Assembly (NCBI GenBank): GCA_963921195.1
Contig: OY992536.1
Location: forward strand, 242,642,023-242,706,022
From: Pegoplata infirma
Taxonomy: Eukaryota > Arthropoda > Insecta > Diptera > Anthomyiidae
Length of the DNA stretch: 64,000 nt
Direction: 5' to 3'
Part shown: positions 1 through 10,245 of the stretch, in pieces
Position numbering within the stretch: position 1 is the first letter of the stretch
Layout of the letters: each line of letters opens with the position of its first letter
Position numbers and translations under genes: made by a program
The notes under the pieces: model-generated
The model's database searches: none
What the model was told of the DNA's origin: nothing
What the model saw: the letters and a program-made list of their open reading frames with translations, nothing else

Positions 1-479
1 TTTTTTTTTTTTAATTTTTCAAGTCCCGGACAAAATTTTTTTTTTTATTGAAAGATATTAAAAAAAAAAAGTTGACAAAATTTTGAAAAATTTATTACGA
101 GGATTCTATTAAAAAAAAACAGTTATTTTGCAAACATGATTTTATTACGAGGATTTATGTTGTTTAACAAAAAAATTTTTTTTTTTTTAAATTTACCATT
201 TTGGTTTGTAAATTTACCATTTCAGTTTGTAAATTTACCATTTTTTTAAACATATTTACCATTTTTTCTTGTAAATTTTCTATTTTTTTTTTTATTTTTC
301 CGATTTTAAAACAATATTTTTACCAATAAAATTGGTTATTTTACCTATTTTTGGCGCATTCAAAATTACGAGAAAATCCTTGTAATTTTACGAGAATTTT
401 ACCTACCTCCTATTTTACGAGGATAGCCTCGTAAAATCACGAGATTTTTTTGGTAACTTTACAAGGTTTTTTTTGAGTG
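1..479. mobile_element. TA-flanked, palindrome-rich TIR element (right end; left part outside window)
   Basis: The stretch ends in GAGTG followed by TA (480-481), the terminus shared by elements at 47683-49343 and 49650-51173. Read in reverse it is closely similar to the first ~400 bases of the 49650 element: CTTGTAAAGTTACC, then CTCGTGATTTTACGAG, then a region of TTGGTAAA/TTTACC motifs. The body is built of short palindromes around GTAAA/TTTAC. There is no coding frame, so it is a non-autonomous element. The left end is cut by the window. A TA duplication suits Tc1/mariner-type transposition, but no transposase is seen. Confidence 0.72.
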
Positions 480-480
480 T

Positions 481-668
481 AACTTCATCTAAATGTCCGA
501 ATATCGCAAAGTGATGTTCACCGAAGTTAGTAAGCTCAACGCCTGCTACAACTGACCCAGCAAAACGCCGGGACACGTACAAATTTTTTTTTTTGGACTG
601 ATGTAACTTTCTGCGGTAGGCAGAACTCCCGTCGATTTGGGCTGTCGCACAGTGTAAATGAAGAGTAT
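481..668. other. Short less A+T-biased island between two elements
   Basis: This is more balanced in composition than its surroundings. The minus strand has an open frame through most of it (residues such as RRFAGSVVAGVELTNFGEHH), but I do not recognise a protein. It contains a CCCAGCAAAACGCC motif at about 556 resembling the terminus of the next element. It may be a scrap of a gene or of an older transposon. Confidence 0.3.
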
Positions 669-1380
669 CCCAGCAAAACTTTGGTAATGGGTAGTGATTA
701 TATAACACATTACCAGGTAATGCATATAACTTATTTGTAGCATTATTTTATGATGTCTTACCAAACATTTGTTTCACAACGTATTATTTTCAAGTGAAAA
801 ATAATGCATTACTAATAATTTGCTACGTAATGCATGATTATTGGAAAAAATGTATTTCATATTTGTTATTTCTAAACATTAAATCATGGATGACTTATAT
901 TTGGTTACATTATTTATTATTAGAAAAATTGAAATAATGTATTATTTATAATTGGATGAAATAATGTATTATTTATAAAAAAATGCATAAGTTTAAACTA
1001 GAGATGGGCTCACGACAGGAAATTTCTAACGACACACACTCACGAGCATATTTTATCTACTTACACTCACTTACAATCACGTGAGTAAATTTAATACAAA
1101 ATTACTTTTTCACTACTCGTAACACCTTACATATTATCTTCTGGTATGCTATATTATTTCAATTCTCGTAACCTATAAAATATCATATATTTTACACCTT
1201 ACTCGTATTCTTTGTTATAAATTTATGACTTATTTTATACCTTACTGGTATTCTTTGTGATAATGTGGATGCATTACTTTGAGTCTCATCGCCTGTTAAA
1301 ATCATCAATGCTGCAATGTATAAAATAAGAGATCCTATACCTTATTTTATACCTTATTTGGTAATCTAAGTTTTGCTGGG
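669..1380. mobile_element. CCCAGC-terminus TIR element, AT target duplication
   Basis: It starts CCCAGCAAAACTTTGG and ends with AAGTTTTGCTGGG, flanked by AT on both sides (667-668 and 1381-1382). The subterminal GGTAATGGGTAGTGA motif recurs at the right end of the element at 1496-2909, so the two are one family. The interior is A+T-rich with repeated TAATGCATTA-like motifs and no coding frame. Family members at 13829 and 14952 have the same kind of ends and TT or AT flanks. The superfamily is unknown to me. Confidence 0.65.
999..1105. mobile_element. Partial hAT-like MITE (TAGAGATGGG end)
   Basis: It begins TAGAGATGGG and continues into ACTCACTTACAATCACG/GTGAGTAAATTTAATAC, the same end and GTGAGT-rich body as the complete MITE at 29483-29948. 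No matching right terminus is visible, so it looks truncated inside the CCCAGC element. Confidence 0.5.
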
Positions 1381-1729
1381 ATAAAATGCGGCAACAATTT
1401 TAGAACTTGAATTAATATAAAAGGATTCGACGGAAAGAAGTTCAGGGAGGCGTTGGGAACACCCTTTCAATGACTTTAAAAAAATTATGCTTATTTCCAG
1501 CAAAAATTGGCATTACCAGCATTGGATTTTGTAATCCGAAACAAATGTTAACAAGTAGTTACTTATAAAATAAAACACTAGTTATTTTAACAAGGGCGTG
1601 AGACAAAAATAAGTAGTGGAAAGTATGGAGATAAATAAGTAGTTACTGTCTCGGATTACTAATAAGGAGTAAAAACCCACTACCAATAAGAAGTCAAGTA
1701 ACACTTTGACACAATTGAAGGATCATTTC

Positions 1730-2165
1730 TTAGGGCCTCAACCAAACCAAGATAGTTTGAAAGTACTTGTGTGTAGTAGTTAAACCCCCAATGTGTTTTG
1801 CTATGTAACGTCTCAAATTTTTTTATAGAACATTTTAACCCTTTAAACGCAAGTTTTAGTAGACTTTTGAGCCATTTCTTAAGAAAATTACTTAAATGAC
1901 TAATAAATACGGCAGATAAAGGGTTAATATATTCTAGAAAAATGTTCCCCATAAAATTCTATTGAAGACATCCAAATACTATTTTAAGTTCAAAAAAACA
2001 TTAACATTAGTTTTTTCGACTTTTTTCTAAAGCCTTTGAAGAAAAAACTGAAAAATTTAGTGGGCTATAAAAAAAAATTTGAGACGTTACAGAGCTAAAC
2101 CCTTTGGGGTTTTTAATACCACACATAAGTACTTTCAAACTGTTTTGGTTTGGTTGAGGCCCTAA
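1730..2165. mobile_element. Foldback element, TTAGGGCCTCAACC ends
   Basis: Arms of about 90 bases (1730-1820 and 2069-2165) are inverted copies. They start TTAGGGCCTCAACCAAACC and include CAAACTATCTTGG/ACTTTCAAACTG and GAGACGTTAC-type motifs. The core holds a short AACCCTTTAAA...GATAAAGGGTT unit flanked by TTAA (1839-1923). Similar core and flanks recur near 54500-54600, so this is a dispersed repeat. Confidence 0.65.
1839..1923. repeat. TTAA-flanked 85-bp inverted unit in foldback core
   Basis: CCCTTTAAACGC at the left and GGCAGATAAAGGG at the right form imperfect inverted ends between TTAA (1835-1838) and TTAA (1924-1927), as in piggyBac-type MITEs. A 53-bp counterpart with the same ends and similar flanks is at 54517-54569. 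The shared flanks mean it could instead be an integral core of the larger repeat rather than a separate insertion. Confidence 0.4.
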
Positions 2166-2280
2166 ATGTGCTGCTGCACTGTGTAATTAGTTACCAAATT
2201 GGAGTAGTTAAACATTTAAAATTTAACTTGTTTTTAATAAAAATAAAAAATTGCATAATTTTTATTAAGTTTTTTAATAA

Positions 2281-2598
2281 TAACTGAAGTTTTTATTTAT
2301 TTCGGGTTGAGTCCATATCAATTATTTCTGAGAAATAATTATTTTTGTTGTACAATGAGAAAATCTGAAAAAAAACAACACAGGCTAAGTGGAGATGTCG
2401 ACAGCTTTCGGAAGAAGCCACCCTTCCTTCGACAGCACTCTTCGATTGTCACTGTAGGTGTCTAAGATTAAAATCAGCTATTTAAACGTACATTAAGGCG
2501 AAAAAGATGATCATTGTACATCACTGTACAACAAAAATAATTATTTCTCAGAAATAATTGATATGGACTCAAACCGAAATAAATAAAAACTTCAGTTA
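2281..2598. repeat. Foldback with ~75-bp arms and a less A+T-rich loop
   Basis: The left arm 2281-2357 and right arm 2514-2598 are inverted copies. They run ACTGAAGTTTTTATTTATTT, then GAGTCCATATCAATTATTT, then the self-complementary ATTATTTCTGAGAAATAAT, then a TTGTTGTACA motif. The loop (about 2385-2465) is clearly less A+T-rich. On the minus strand it has two open frames preceded by a CTTAG that resembles a splice acceptor. I do not recognise a protein there. Confidence 0.65.
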
Positions 2599-2909
2599 TA
2601 AAATATAAAGTCCAACAATATATAAAACAGAATTAAAAACTCAACTCGTTTTTTTAATAATTTTTGAGTTAATAAATTTTAAAGGTTAAAAAATGCAAGG
2701 GCAATGAGATATTATTATTTAGAAGTACTTATATAATATATTACTAAAAACTATTTATTTTTATATTTCTTAATAGTATTTTATCAACATATTACTTAAA
2801 GGTAATTACTTATGAGTTTAAAATAATGTTAATGGTAATGGGTACTCATTATAAATAATGTACTTGGTAATGATTACTTTTCACTACTCATTACCATATA
2901 TTTGCTGGG

Positions 2910-3602
2910 TTTGTTGTTCTTTTAAAGAAAGTTTTAATTAAATAACGTTTACAATAAATGAAACTCTTTGCTACATTACCTAAAGTAATAAAAATATTGT
3001 TATATTTAATAATAATATACAATTTAAGAAAATTAAAAAAAAAGGTAAAAAAAAATATATGAGCAATTGTCATTAACTTTTAATATTTAAGAAAAAAAAA
3101 TTGCGATTTTTTTTTTCGTGGCACATTGATAAGACTTTGTAGGTAAATAACATTATAAATAAGTAATTCAAATCCGTCCGCGTGCATTGATTTGAGCGAT
3201 CGCACCCAAAACTATGGCGGTTTAAAGTTAAAATTTTTAAAAAAATTATCAAAATTACATTTTTTATCCGAAGTTAACCAAACGTACCATTTGGTATTAT
3301 GCTTACCCAGAGCTAAAATACATATTCAAACATGCATAAAATCTTTGCTAAATATCAAGATATTTGCATTAAACCAATTTTTTTTCGGCACATTTTCCAA
3401 TATTTTGGAAATAAAAATGTTTCCAGCGGTTTTATTTTTTTTAGAAAAATATTACCAAATGCATTAACAAAATCTCAACAAATTCTTAGTTAACACCATT
3501 ATTCTATCTCTAATAGGTAAGAAACAGCAGTGGTTTAAATGGAACATTTTTTAAAAAAAAAAATTTTATAATTTTGAATTTATTTTTTTTTTAATATTTA
3601 CA
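2910..3602. other. No gene seen; A/T-rich spacer
   Basis: Low-complexity A+T sequence with short homopolymers. Small frames on both strands show no recognisable motif. Confidence 0.4.
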
Positions 3603-3860
3603 GGCCTATTCTCAGTTATGACTGGTTATGACTAATTTTATTATTTTCAAAATTCATATTCCCTGTGTTTGTTGTAAACAAAATCATAAAAAGTCTCAAA
3701 ATTTAAAATTATTTGTCAATTTTGAGACGATGTGGGTAGCAGGTCTTTATTTTTTTGAAATTTTCAAACAAAATTTGAAATTTTTTATGATTGTTTACAA
3801 CAACCACATGGAAAAAATTGAGTTATGATTGAGTTATGACTTTTTTTGTGAATAGGTCCC
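3603..3860. mobile_element. ~260-bp foldback MITE, GGCCTATTC ends
   Basis: Inverted arms of roughly 100 bases carry CCTATTCTCAGTTATGAC at the left and TGAGTTATGAC...GAATAGG at the right. They also carry TTTGTTGTAAACAAAATCAT against ATGATTGTTTACAACAACCA, and AAAGTCTCAAAATTT near the centre. Together they make an almost complete hairpin. A shorter element with CCCTTATTC ends at 15678-15791 may be related. No target duplication is clear. Confidence 0.6.
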
Positions 3861-6257
3861 TAAATGTCTGATTTTACAGTGTTGTCCTTCACTGAACATT
3901 GAAACTATTCAAAGTATGATTAATAACGTTAATATTAAGGTTATTACGAAATATTTTAACGTTATTACTAATTTTATCAAGGTTATAAAAAATTTTAGCG
4001 ATTTTTCGCGATTTTCGCGACTGCAAAAATCAATGGACTAATTTTGAAATATTATTTGAATAAGACATGTCAAAATCTATCAAAATACATTTCTTTTCTA
4101 CTTTAATTAAGTAATGTAAGATTTTATATAACCATTAAATTTAAAGGTATCAAAAATTTAAAACCACCGAAAAACCGCTTAAACGTTAAATTTTTTCGGG
4201 TGCGAATTAATTGAAGATAGAGAATTAAAAAGACTACCAAACGCGCCTTTCACCGACAAATTTCTATAAGCGGCCTGGATGTGCCTTACAAAAAAGTGAA
4301 AACTGAAAAACACCGCGGAATTCGCCAATATTAACTTTTGATCAATGTTGCTTTCCATGATTTATTATATTTGCACATACCATTGTTTCTACATGTTCAA
4401 CTTTCAGCCATGCACATTTGGCTGTCAAATAATGCAAAACTAAAATATCGAAATTTTGCAAAAAATTTAAATAGTTCATAAAATTTTTGCAATTGAATAT
4501 TTTTTGGGTGCGTTTGTAAATCAAGTGGGAAATGGTAAATTATAAAGTTCACAAAGCATTCGGAACCATTCGGAATAAAACTGGGAGTGTGCCTCGCAAA
4601 AAACAGACTTTTTAAAAAATTCACGTTTTTTCTTCCCATCTTTGGAGAGCTGCAGCTTCGTAACCATTGCGAGCACATCACTCGAATCAGTCTCAGATTG
4701 TGCATATTTACAAGGGCTTTAACCATGTGTATTTGAATTTTAAAATTACAGTTTGCACTAAAAGTTACAATCAAAAAACCTCTAAAAATTGAAAATTGAA
4801 AAAAATTGGTATCAAAGATTTAGGTCCATGTAACTTTTTTCTTATTGATGGCACATCCACTGAACCTACACCAAATAATTGCCCAAGTTTACTGATTAAA
4901 CGGTATTAAATTTGGAGCAATAGCTTTAACGCACCCAACAATATGGAACTTTGAATGAAAAATTTCATGAGAGTATCAAGCGATTTTTTTACATTTTTCA
5001 ACTTTGCACGTTCCTTACCATGAGATAATGAGACTATTTGCGCTGTGCCTTTGCAGAATTACTCATTATGGTTCCCTTAACATATCTACATTCAAAGGTA
5101 CCACCTAGTTTACAAATAAAAATGTTATTGCGAAATTAGTAAAATATCACAAGCGTTAAAAGTTAATGACAAAAGTCCATATATGAATATTATGATAAAT
5201 TCACCCCTCCAAAAAAGAAATTTAAGTAAAATGTATTTTCGTTTAAAACACTTAACACAAATAAGTGTTAAGTATTTCCAACAATTTTCCGCTACGCTGA
5301 CTGCTTACTATTCACATATTACAATGCCACAGGATTGGTGTGATGGTTGACAGGAGCTTTAGAAATAGAAATCCTCTAAACAACATTGAATGTTCCTACT
5401 CAGTACATACGAGTATGAATCTAACACTTGTGAAGCACGTTGCATTAAATGACAATTCACGTAAAACTTGAGCTCAACATGGTATATACCTACAATACAT
5501 ACATACATATGTATATGAAACAGGAACACACAAACAAAACCATATATGAATTAATATTATCCTGACACTATAAAATACACACACACATACTTTTGTATGT
5601 TTAAAGTACAAATACAAAATTCTATATTATAAATTTTTGGCAACAAAATTAACGAACTTTAACGTTTTTCAGAGTGTTTTCCGTTAAATACATCCTGCAT
5701 AAGACACTCAAGCGACATTTATTTATTGCATGGATTTTTTAATGTTATAAGAGAAGCGCAGAACGAAATCGTACACTATACAAAACTGACAACCTGTGAG
5801 AAGACATTTTTGTATATGTAGTGAAATGGTTGTTGTATTTTTGTTTTGCTTTTGTTAACAGTTATGCAGATTAGGGCAGCACTTAATAAAAATGTTTATT
5901 AAATTGTTTTTTTTTAAGCTCTCTGATTGCCATGCATTTAAGGGAAGCCAGAAAGGATTCGTGTGCTTAAAACTTCCAAGTAGCTCACAACTTGCGGTGT
6001 TAGACCAAGTGTTCCCTGGCAATGTTTGACAGCTAAAGTAAAAAGGCACCAGTATTGAGTAACTAGAGTGTATGATATATTCTCTGGTTATATGCTGACC
6101 CTTCTTCTAATTCACTTAAACTCAGGTGTTTTCTTGTCTTTCTGGAGACGTAGGTGGTAATCCAATCACCAGACTAGGGTATTTTGGATTGATGTCCCAC
6201 TAAACTTGATCAATAGGAAAATATGAAGAACCCGGAAATAAGTTAACAATTTTACGC
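3861..6257. other. No intact gene; mixed unique A/T-rich DNA
   Basis: From 3.9 to 5.2 kb I see no repeat ends and no credible coding frame; the 125-residue minus frame at 4397-4774 has no recognisable motif. From about 5.2 to 6.2 kb the composition is more complex, with TACATACATATG-type simple repeats typical of fly non-coding DNA. This is probably host sequence that predates the insertions around it. Confidence 0.4.
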
Positions 6258-6480
6258 TATGGAAAAAGACTACGATTTGCTACACGGAACGTTCGAACTC
6301 TTAACCAATCTAGTAAACTAGATCGGGCAGTTATGATGGAAGGATGAAAATTGATAATAGAAGCTCTATGTTATTGTCGGTCATTCCAAATAAATAGAAC
6401 CCCCACATATATGGTGTAGGTATGAATATGATAACTCGGATCTAGAAAATATGTATAATTGGAAACATGGTGTGATATAT
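6258..6480 (+). pseudogene. Decayed N-terminal endonuclease fragment of an RTE-type non-LTR retroelement
   Basis: The frame from 6258 reads YGKRLRFATRNVRTLNQ, followed by SSKLDRAVM and a stop. This resembles the opening strand of the APE-type endonuclease of RTE-like retroelements (usual pattern ATWNVRTLxQxGKLD, with W replaced by R here). About 60 bases on, another frame reads HIYGVGMNMITR, like the GVG segment that follows in such endonucleases. Stops and frame breaks show that it is dead. It lies just beyond the 3' end of a different element of opposite orientation, so it is a separate fragment. Confidence rests on short motifs only. Confidence 0.5.
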
Positions 6481-6577
6481 GGGCTTATATGAATTAATGA
6501 TTGGTGGGACCTTTGAACCAACACTCGGGGGATGCCCCTAATAATGCAGATCATTGTGTTGATACCAGGAAAATATG

Positions 6578-6823
6578 TTATGAGGAGGAGGAAAAAGGAA
6601 GTAGTGATTGTGGATATTTGGCTACGAAGGCCTCTGCGGGAAGATTATTCCACATACGGCTAGTTCGACAGATAAACGAACCTTCTCTGTAATGTGATGT
6701 GCGGTCAATAGGTAATGAGTTAATAGATTTGGACACCCTATTGTCATTGATAAGAGTCCATTTATTGAACCTTCTTTGCCATGGTTCAAGAACTCCAAAA
6801 TATACTTTGAAGCCCCTGTCCAT
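6578..6823 (-). pseudogene. C-terminal tail of jockey/CR1-group reverse transcriptase ORF
   Basis: The 81-residue open frame contains RVSKSINSL, DRTSHYREGSF and RTSRMWNNLPAE. These are the conserved C-terminal features that follow the RT in this group (the usual pattern is RTSRMWN-LPA-VFP). Part of the normal linker is missing, so the ORF is shortened. It sits downstream of the other RT pieces in correct order and on the same strand. Confidence 0.65.
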
Positions 6824-6840
6824 GTATGGGAGTTGTATTG

Positions 6841-6941
6841 TAAGAAGTACCTAACCTCATCCGATCTCCTCTCTACTATTTATATCAGTCGAATGTAAGT
6901 GGTATAAATAGTGGAGAGGAGATCGGATGAGGTACTTCTTA
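6841..6941. repeat. Perfect-looking hairpin made from retroelement coding sequence
   Basis: GTAAGAAGTACCT...CTACTATTTATA (6840-6886) is the inverse of TATAAATAGTGG...GGTACTTCTTAC (6901-6941), apart from a small gap. The right arm is the minus-strand RT frame KKYLIRSPLHYLY. The left arm is therefore an inverted duplication of the thumb region, and it breaks the ORF. This is a local rearrangement rather than a transposon end. Confidence 0.7.
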
Positions 6942-7039
6942 CACCGCTTTAAAAAACCGAAAAACTTGAATGCTTCTTTCGGCACTTGAAAATCGAGCTT
7001 ATTCCACCACACATCACACTGAATTTTCATATCCAGAAG

Positions 7040-7378
7040 ATCAAGAGTGTCAGATCCCTAGATACTTACACCATCCATATGTAAAGATGACGCTGTTGAT
7101 TCCTGTGGTCAACATTCAATAAGTCGTACGTGCATTAAACCTGACCCTATTCGTAAGACTTAACTCGAAAGTTGTCAACAGGCCTTGATTAACTGCGTCA
7201 TTCATAATATTCCTTTCGCTCTACAAGACTTGGCCTACGATCAAAGGAAAATGAATGACAAATGTTGATTTACAAAAGAGAAGGTGGGATTTGAAGTTTA
7301 ACTTGAAAGGTCGTTAAGAAAAATAATAGAAAAAGGGTAGGAGAAAAAACAGAAGCTTGCGGTACCCCTGAATGAAGT
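7040..7378 (-). pseudogene. Reverse transcriptase palm/thumb remnant
   Basis: At the right edge, minus-strand codons spell HSGVPQASVFSPTLFLLF (about 7322-7374), the conserved RT block that normally reads AGVPQGSVLSPTLFLLFINDL. Leftwards, several stops and frame changes leave only fragments such as WMV..RDLTLL near 7040-7090. Between this block and the FLRDRS block at about 7670 lies a 250-bp tandem array where the protein family normally has about 15 residues. Confidence 0.6.
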
Positions 7379-7419
7379 TGAAACTCATTTGGTGAGAACT
7401 CATTTACACCAATAAGTAA

Positions 7420-7668
7420 TTCGTAAAAGATCATTTGTAATTCGAAGATTCTATTTGTAATTCAAAAAATAGCAATGGAAATTCAGTTGATATTTTCGAT
7501 TTACATTCGGAATTTTCGAAATACAATTGGAATCTTCGAATTACATATAGAATCTTCAAACTACAAGTAGAATCTTCGAATTACAAATAAAATCTTCGAA
7601 TTACAAATGGAATTTTCGAATTTCAAGTAGAATCTTCGAATTACAATCGATATTTTACGAATTACATT
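7420..7668. repeat. ~21-bp minisatellite inside RT sequence
   Basis: About a dozen degenerate copies of AATCTTCGAATTACAAATAG occur head to tail, most regular from 7520 to 7660. The array sits exactly between the RT block ending FLRDRSTHVVI and the block GVPQ, so it expanded within or was inserted into the RT palm-coding region. Confidence 0.75.
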
Positions 7669-8163
7669 TGTAAATGGTATATAACAACATGTGTAGAACG
7701 ATCTCTGAGGAAGCTCGAAATAAATCGAAAGAAGTCATTACCGACATCAAAGCCATTAAGCGTGGATATCAGCACACCGTGCAACACACAATCAAATGCC
7801 TTGCAAATATCTAGAGCAGCCACCTTCCTCTCATCAAAATGGTGGATCGAACGACGCCAACAGATCCCCAGTAAAACGAGTTCTCTGAAAACCATACTGT
7901 GGATTGTTTAAAAGTAAGTTAGCCTCCAGACACCTAATAAGATGGCAATTTACCATGCTCTCCATCACCTTCGATAGCGCTGAGCATATTGCGATTGGGC
8001 AGTAATTATCAGTGTTAATAGCCGCACCCTTTTTAGGGATTGGCTGCTGATTAGCATCCTTCCAACATGATAGAAAGATTACCGAATAGAAGGACACGGC
8101 GTATACGTTGTCGTCGAGGAAACAAAGTTTCCAGTTGAAACGCCGGAAAAATTCGTTGAGCTC
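7662..8163 (-). pseudogene. Reverse transcriptase N-terminal half (two overlapping frames)
   Basis: Two minus-strand frames, 7834-8163 and 7662-7895, together give a degraded RT N-terminus. Visible motifs in order are ELNEFFRRFNW (linker after the endonuclease), QPIPKKG, NYCPIAICSALSKVMES, HLIRCLEANLL, QYGFQRTRFTGDLLA, then LDICKAFDCVLHG, the first catalytic-aspartate block, and FLRDRS. The frames differ by one step near 7860. The hAT element at 8164 cuts the sequence between the endonuclease and ELNEFF. Confidence 0.72.
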
Positions 8164-9820
8164 TAGACTTGTGCTTAATCGTTTAATTGAGTGAGCGCTC
8201 ATTTTCGTTCATTTTAGATAAAAGACCTAATTGGTTCTTCTAGTCCAATAGGCCAATTATTGTTTTCGTTCAACTGTTCGTGAACGAATCATTTTTATCA
8301 TATGAGGCATTCCACACCAAATGTCCAGCGAAAAAAAACATGTGTACCGTAAACTTCTGAATAGGTGATATGGATAGCCCTATATGGAACTTAGAAAATT
8401 GCGTTTTTGGTTTTTCAATTTTTCAAAAACTGGGCTTAGGAGGCGTGGTCAAATATTGGAAAAATGGTCAAATTTGTGGAGAGTTGCCTTGATTAAATAT
8501 TTATCACATTAAAACGGAATGCACCACAATGTCAAAAATTTACGTTCTTATATAGTTTTGTATGGGCTATCGATTAAATTTTTTTTTTTTGGAAAATTTT
8601 CAGAACCCGTTCTGAAATTTTCCATTTTTTAAAAAAGTCAATTTATCAAAAATCCGGCCACTTTTTTTTTCTTTTTTATTTATTTTTTTAAAAGTTTAGA
8701 TGTTTGTCCATCCACACAAAAAAAATCAGAAACACGTTCATCTTTTTTTTCGAGAAAATCGCATTTGAACTTTAAATTTCATAACAATTTAGTAATTTGC
8801 TTGTATTTTCTTGTGTCAACAGAGCGTATGACGAATATTTATGCAATTAATATTACTCATTCGCAACTTTAAAACAAAGAAATACAAGCAAATAACAAAA
8901 TTGTTATGAAATTTAAAGTTCAAATGCGATTTTCTCGAAAAAAAAGATGAACATGTTTCTGATTTTTTTTGTGTGGATGGACAAACATCTAAACTTTTAA
9001 AAAAATAAATAAAAAAGAAAAAAAAAGTGGCCGGATTTTTGATAAATTGACTTTTTTAAAAAATGGAAAATTTCAGAACGGGTTCTGAAAATTTTCCAAA
9101 AAAAAAAAATTTTAATCGATAGCCCATATAAAACTATATAAGAAGGTAAATTTTTGACATTGTGGTGCATTCCGTTTTAATGTGATAAATATTTATTCAA
9201 GGCAACTCGCCACAAATTTTACCATTTTTCCAATATTTGACCACGCCTCCTAAGCCCAGTTTTCGAAAATTTGAAAAACCAAAAACGCAATTTTCTTAGT
9301 TACATATAGGGTTATCCAAACAACCTATTCAGAAATTTACGGGACACATGTTTTTCTGTAGCGGGACATTTGGTGTGGAATGCCTCATATCTGCTGTTCG
9401 TTCTTCTAGTTCAAATCGGTAAATTTTGTTTTCGTTCAACAATTCGCGAATAATTCATTTTGATCATATCTGTTGATTTGCCTTTCGTTCAAAAATATAA
9501 AAATGTTTAATAAAAACATAAGGATCAGTATATGAAAAACGGATTTAAAAAATAAATAAAAAAATATATGTATATAATTTTTGTAAAAAAAAACATAAAT
9601 GCTGAGAAAGCTTGCCAAAAGAGGAGAGAAAACTAACACCTTATTACAAAATTTACAAAAAAAAATTAACGACCGAACTGAAATATAAAAAAAAAGAAAT
9701 AACCAATTGACCTGAATAAACGAAAAGACTTTAAAGAGCTGAAATGAACGAACTAGATAAACCGCTCAGTTAACTAAATAGTTCAATTGAACTAGTTTGT
9801 TCGTGAACGACACAACTTTA
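8164..9820. mobile_element. hAT-like element, 8-bp TSD TTGAGCTC, containing a foldback
   Basis: TTGAGCTC occurs at 8156-8163 and 9821-8 bases on. Between them the ends are TAGACTTGTG at the left and CACAACTTTA at the right. The subterminal sequence is rich in GTTCGTGAACGAA/TTCGTTCA palindromes on both sides. Removing the element with one TTGAGCTC copy makes the minus-strand RT linker read RELRELNEFF in one frame, which supports a clean insertion. An 8-bp duplication and TA..G ends fit hAT. No transposase is present; the interior is the foldback 8304-9386 plus A/T-rich flanks. Confidence 0.75.
8304..9386. mobile_element. 1.08-kb foldback, GAGGCATTCCA ends, ATAT target
   Basis: The two halves are near-perfect inverse copies over about 480 bases each. 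They start GAGGCATTCCACACCAAATG and pass through GCGTTTTTGGTTTTTCAA, CACGCCTCCTAAGCCC, AGAACCCGTTCTGAAA and ACACAAAAAAAATCAGAAAC. ATAT lies on both sides. The short centre carries a TTGCTTGTATTTTCTTG motif also seen at 11876-11990 and 29290-29400. A sibling at 28905 and divergent relatives at 13286 and 32776 have the same type of end. No coding frame is seen. Confidence 0.82.
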
Positions 9821-9828
9821 TTGAGCTC

Positions 9829-9960
9829 TCGTAGCTCTTATCGAAATGTCACGAAGATCGGAGTATAAGAAGGATGCGAAAATGGTGCAATGATCCGAAT
9901 TGCCAAGAAGTGTTATTTGTTAAAACATATCTAGTATTGAAATATCATCCTGCGCTAGTA
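9829..9960 (-). pseudogene. C-terminal endonuclease remnant of the same non-LTR element
   Basis: Minus-strand codons give LDMF, then a stop, then LLGNSDHCTIFASF (about 9870-9930). The SDH triad with preceding G is the conserved end of APE-type endonucleases, and LDMF fits the preceding LDLF segment. The frame leads towards RELRELNEFF on the other side of the hAT insertion. Confidence 0.62.
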
Positions 9961-10245
9961 AAACCAAGAATAATATAAGAACTGTAATTGATAAAAGCTG
10001 AATGTCTTGGTAAAGCAATAAAAAATAATGAAGAATTTATATTGATGCGAAATTGGAAGATGGTCGATGACCGACCGAAGATAAAAAATGAGAATAACTC
10101 AGCAAATAATTCAATCGAACGTAAGAATTACTTATTTCACATTACCCAAGTCTAATATTTACAACCCTTACTTTTCGCATTATAATTTTTCCGATGGTTC
10201 CCCACTATAAATTGGTTAAACTTCTTAAAATTCCAAGCAAAACTA

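Larger units (their letters stand above)
1496..2909. mobile_element. CCCAGC-terminus TIR element, TT target duplication, with two nested foldbacks
   Basis: The left end TCCAGCAAAAATTGG and right end ATATATTTGCTGGG are inverted and flanked by TT. The right subterminal GGTAATGAGTAGTGA (reverse strand) matches the element at 669-1380. Much of its 1.4 kb length is made up of the foldbacks at 1730-2165 and 2281-2598. There is no transposase-like frame; the 90-residue frame across 1680-1952 is a shadow of repeat sequence. Confidence 0.55.
6570..10080 (-). mobile_element. Decayed jockey/CR1-group non-LTR retrotransposon, split by a hAT element
   Basis: Reading leftwards on the minus strand, the usual order of such an element is found. 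First comes the end of the endonuclease with a GNSDH motif (about 9885-9905), then the hAT insertion 8164-9820. Next are the linker ELNEFFRRFNW and N-terminal RT motifs PIPKKG, PIAICSALSKVMES and YGF (7834-8160), then LDICKAFD and FLRDRS (7670-7830). A tandem array follows, then GVPQ and SPTLFLLF (about 7325-7370). Last are a CKKYLI thumb motif (about 6915-6950) and a C-terminal REGSFICRTSRMWNNLPAE tail (6600-6660). Many stops and frameshifts are present, and no FADD-type catalytic motif was located. The 5' part beyond 10080 is not recognised. Confidence 0.72.

Noticed and set aside
2385..2465. ECCRRKG-like residues reminiscent of a small peptide
   Set aside because: Spacing does not match any insulin-like or other cysteine framework; likely chance.
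4397..4774. 125-residue minus-strand frame
   Set aside because: No recognisable domain, A/T-driven composition, and no splice or start context; not supported as a gene.
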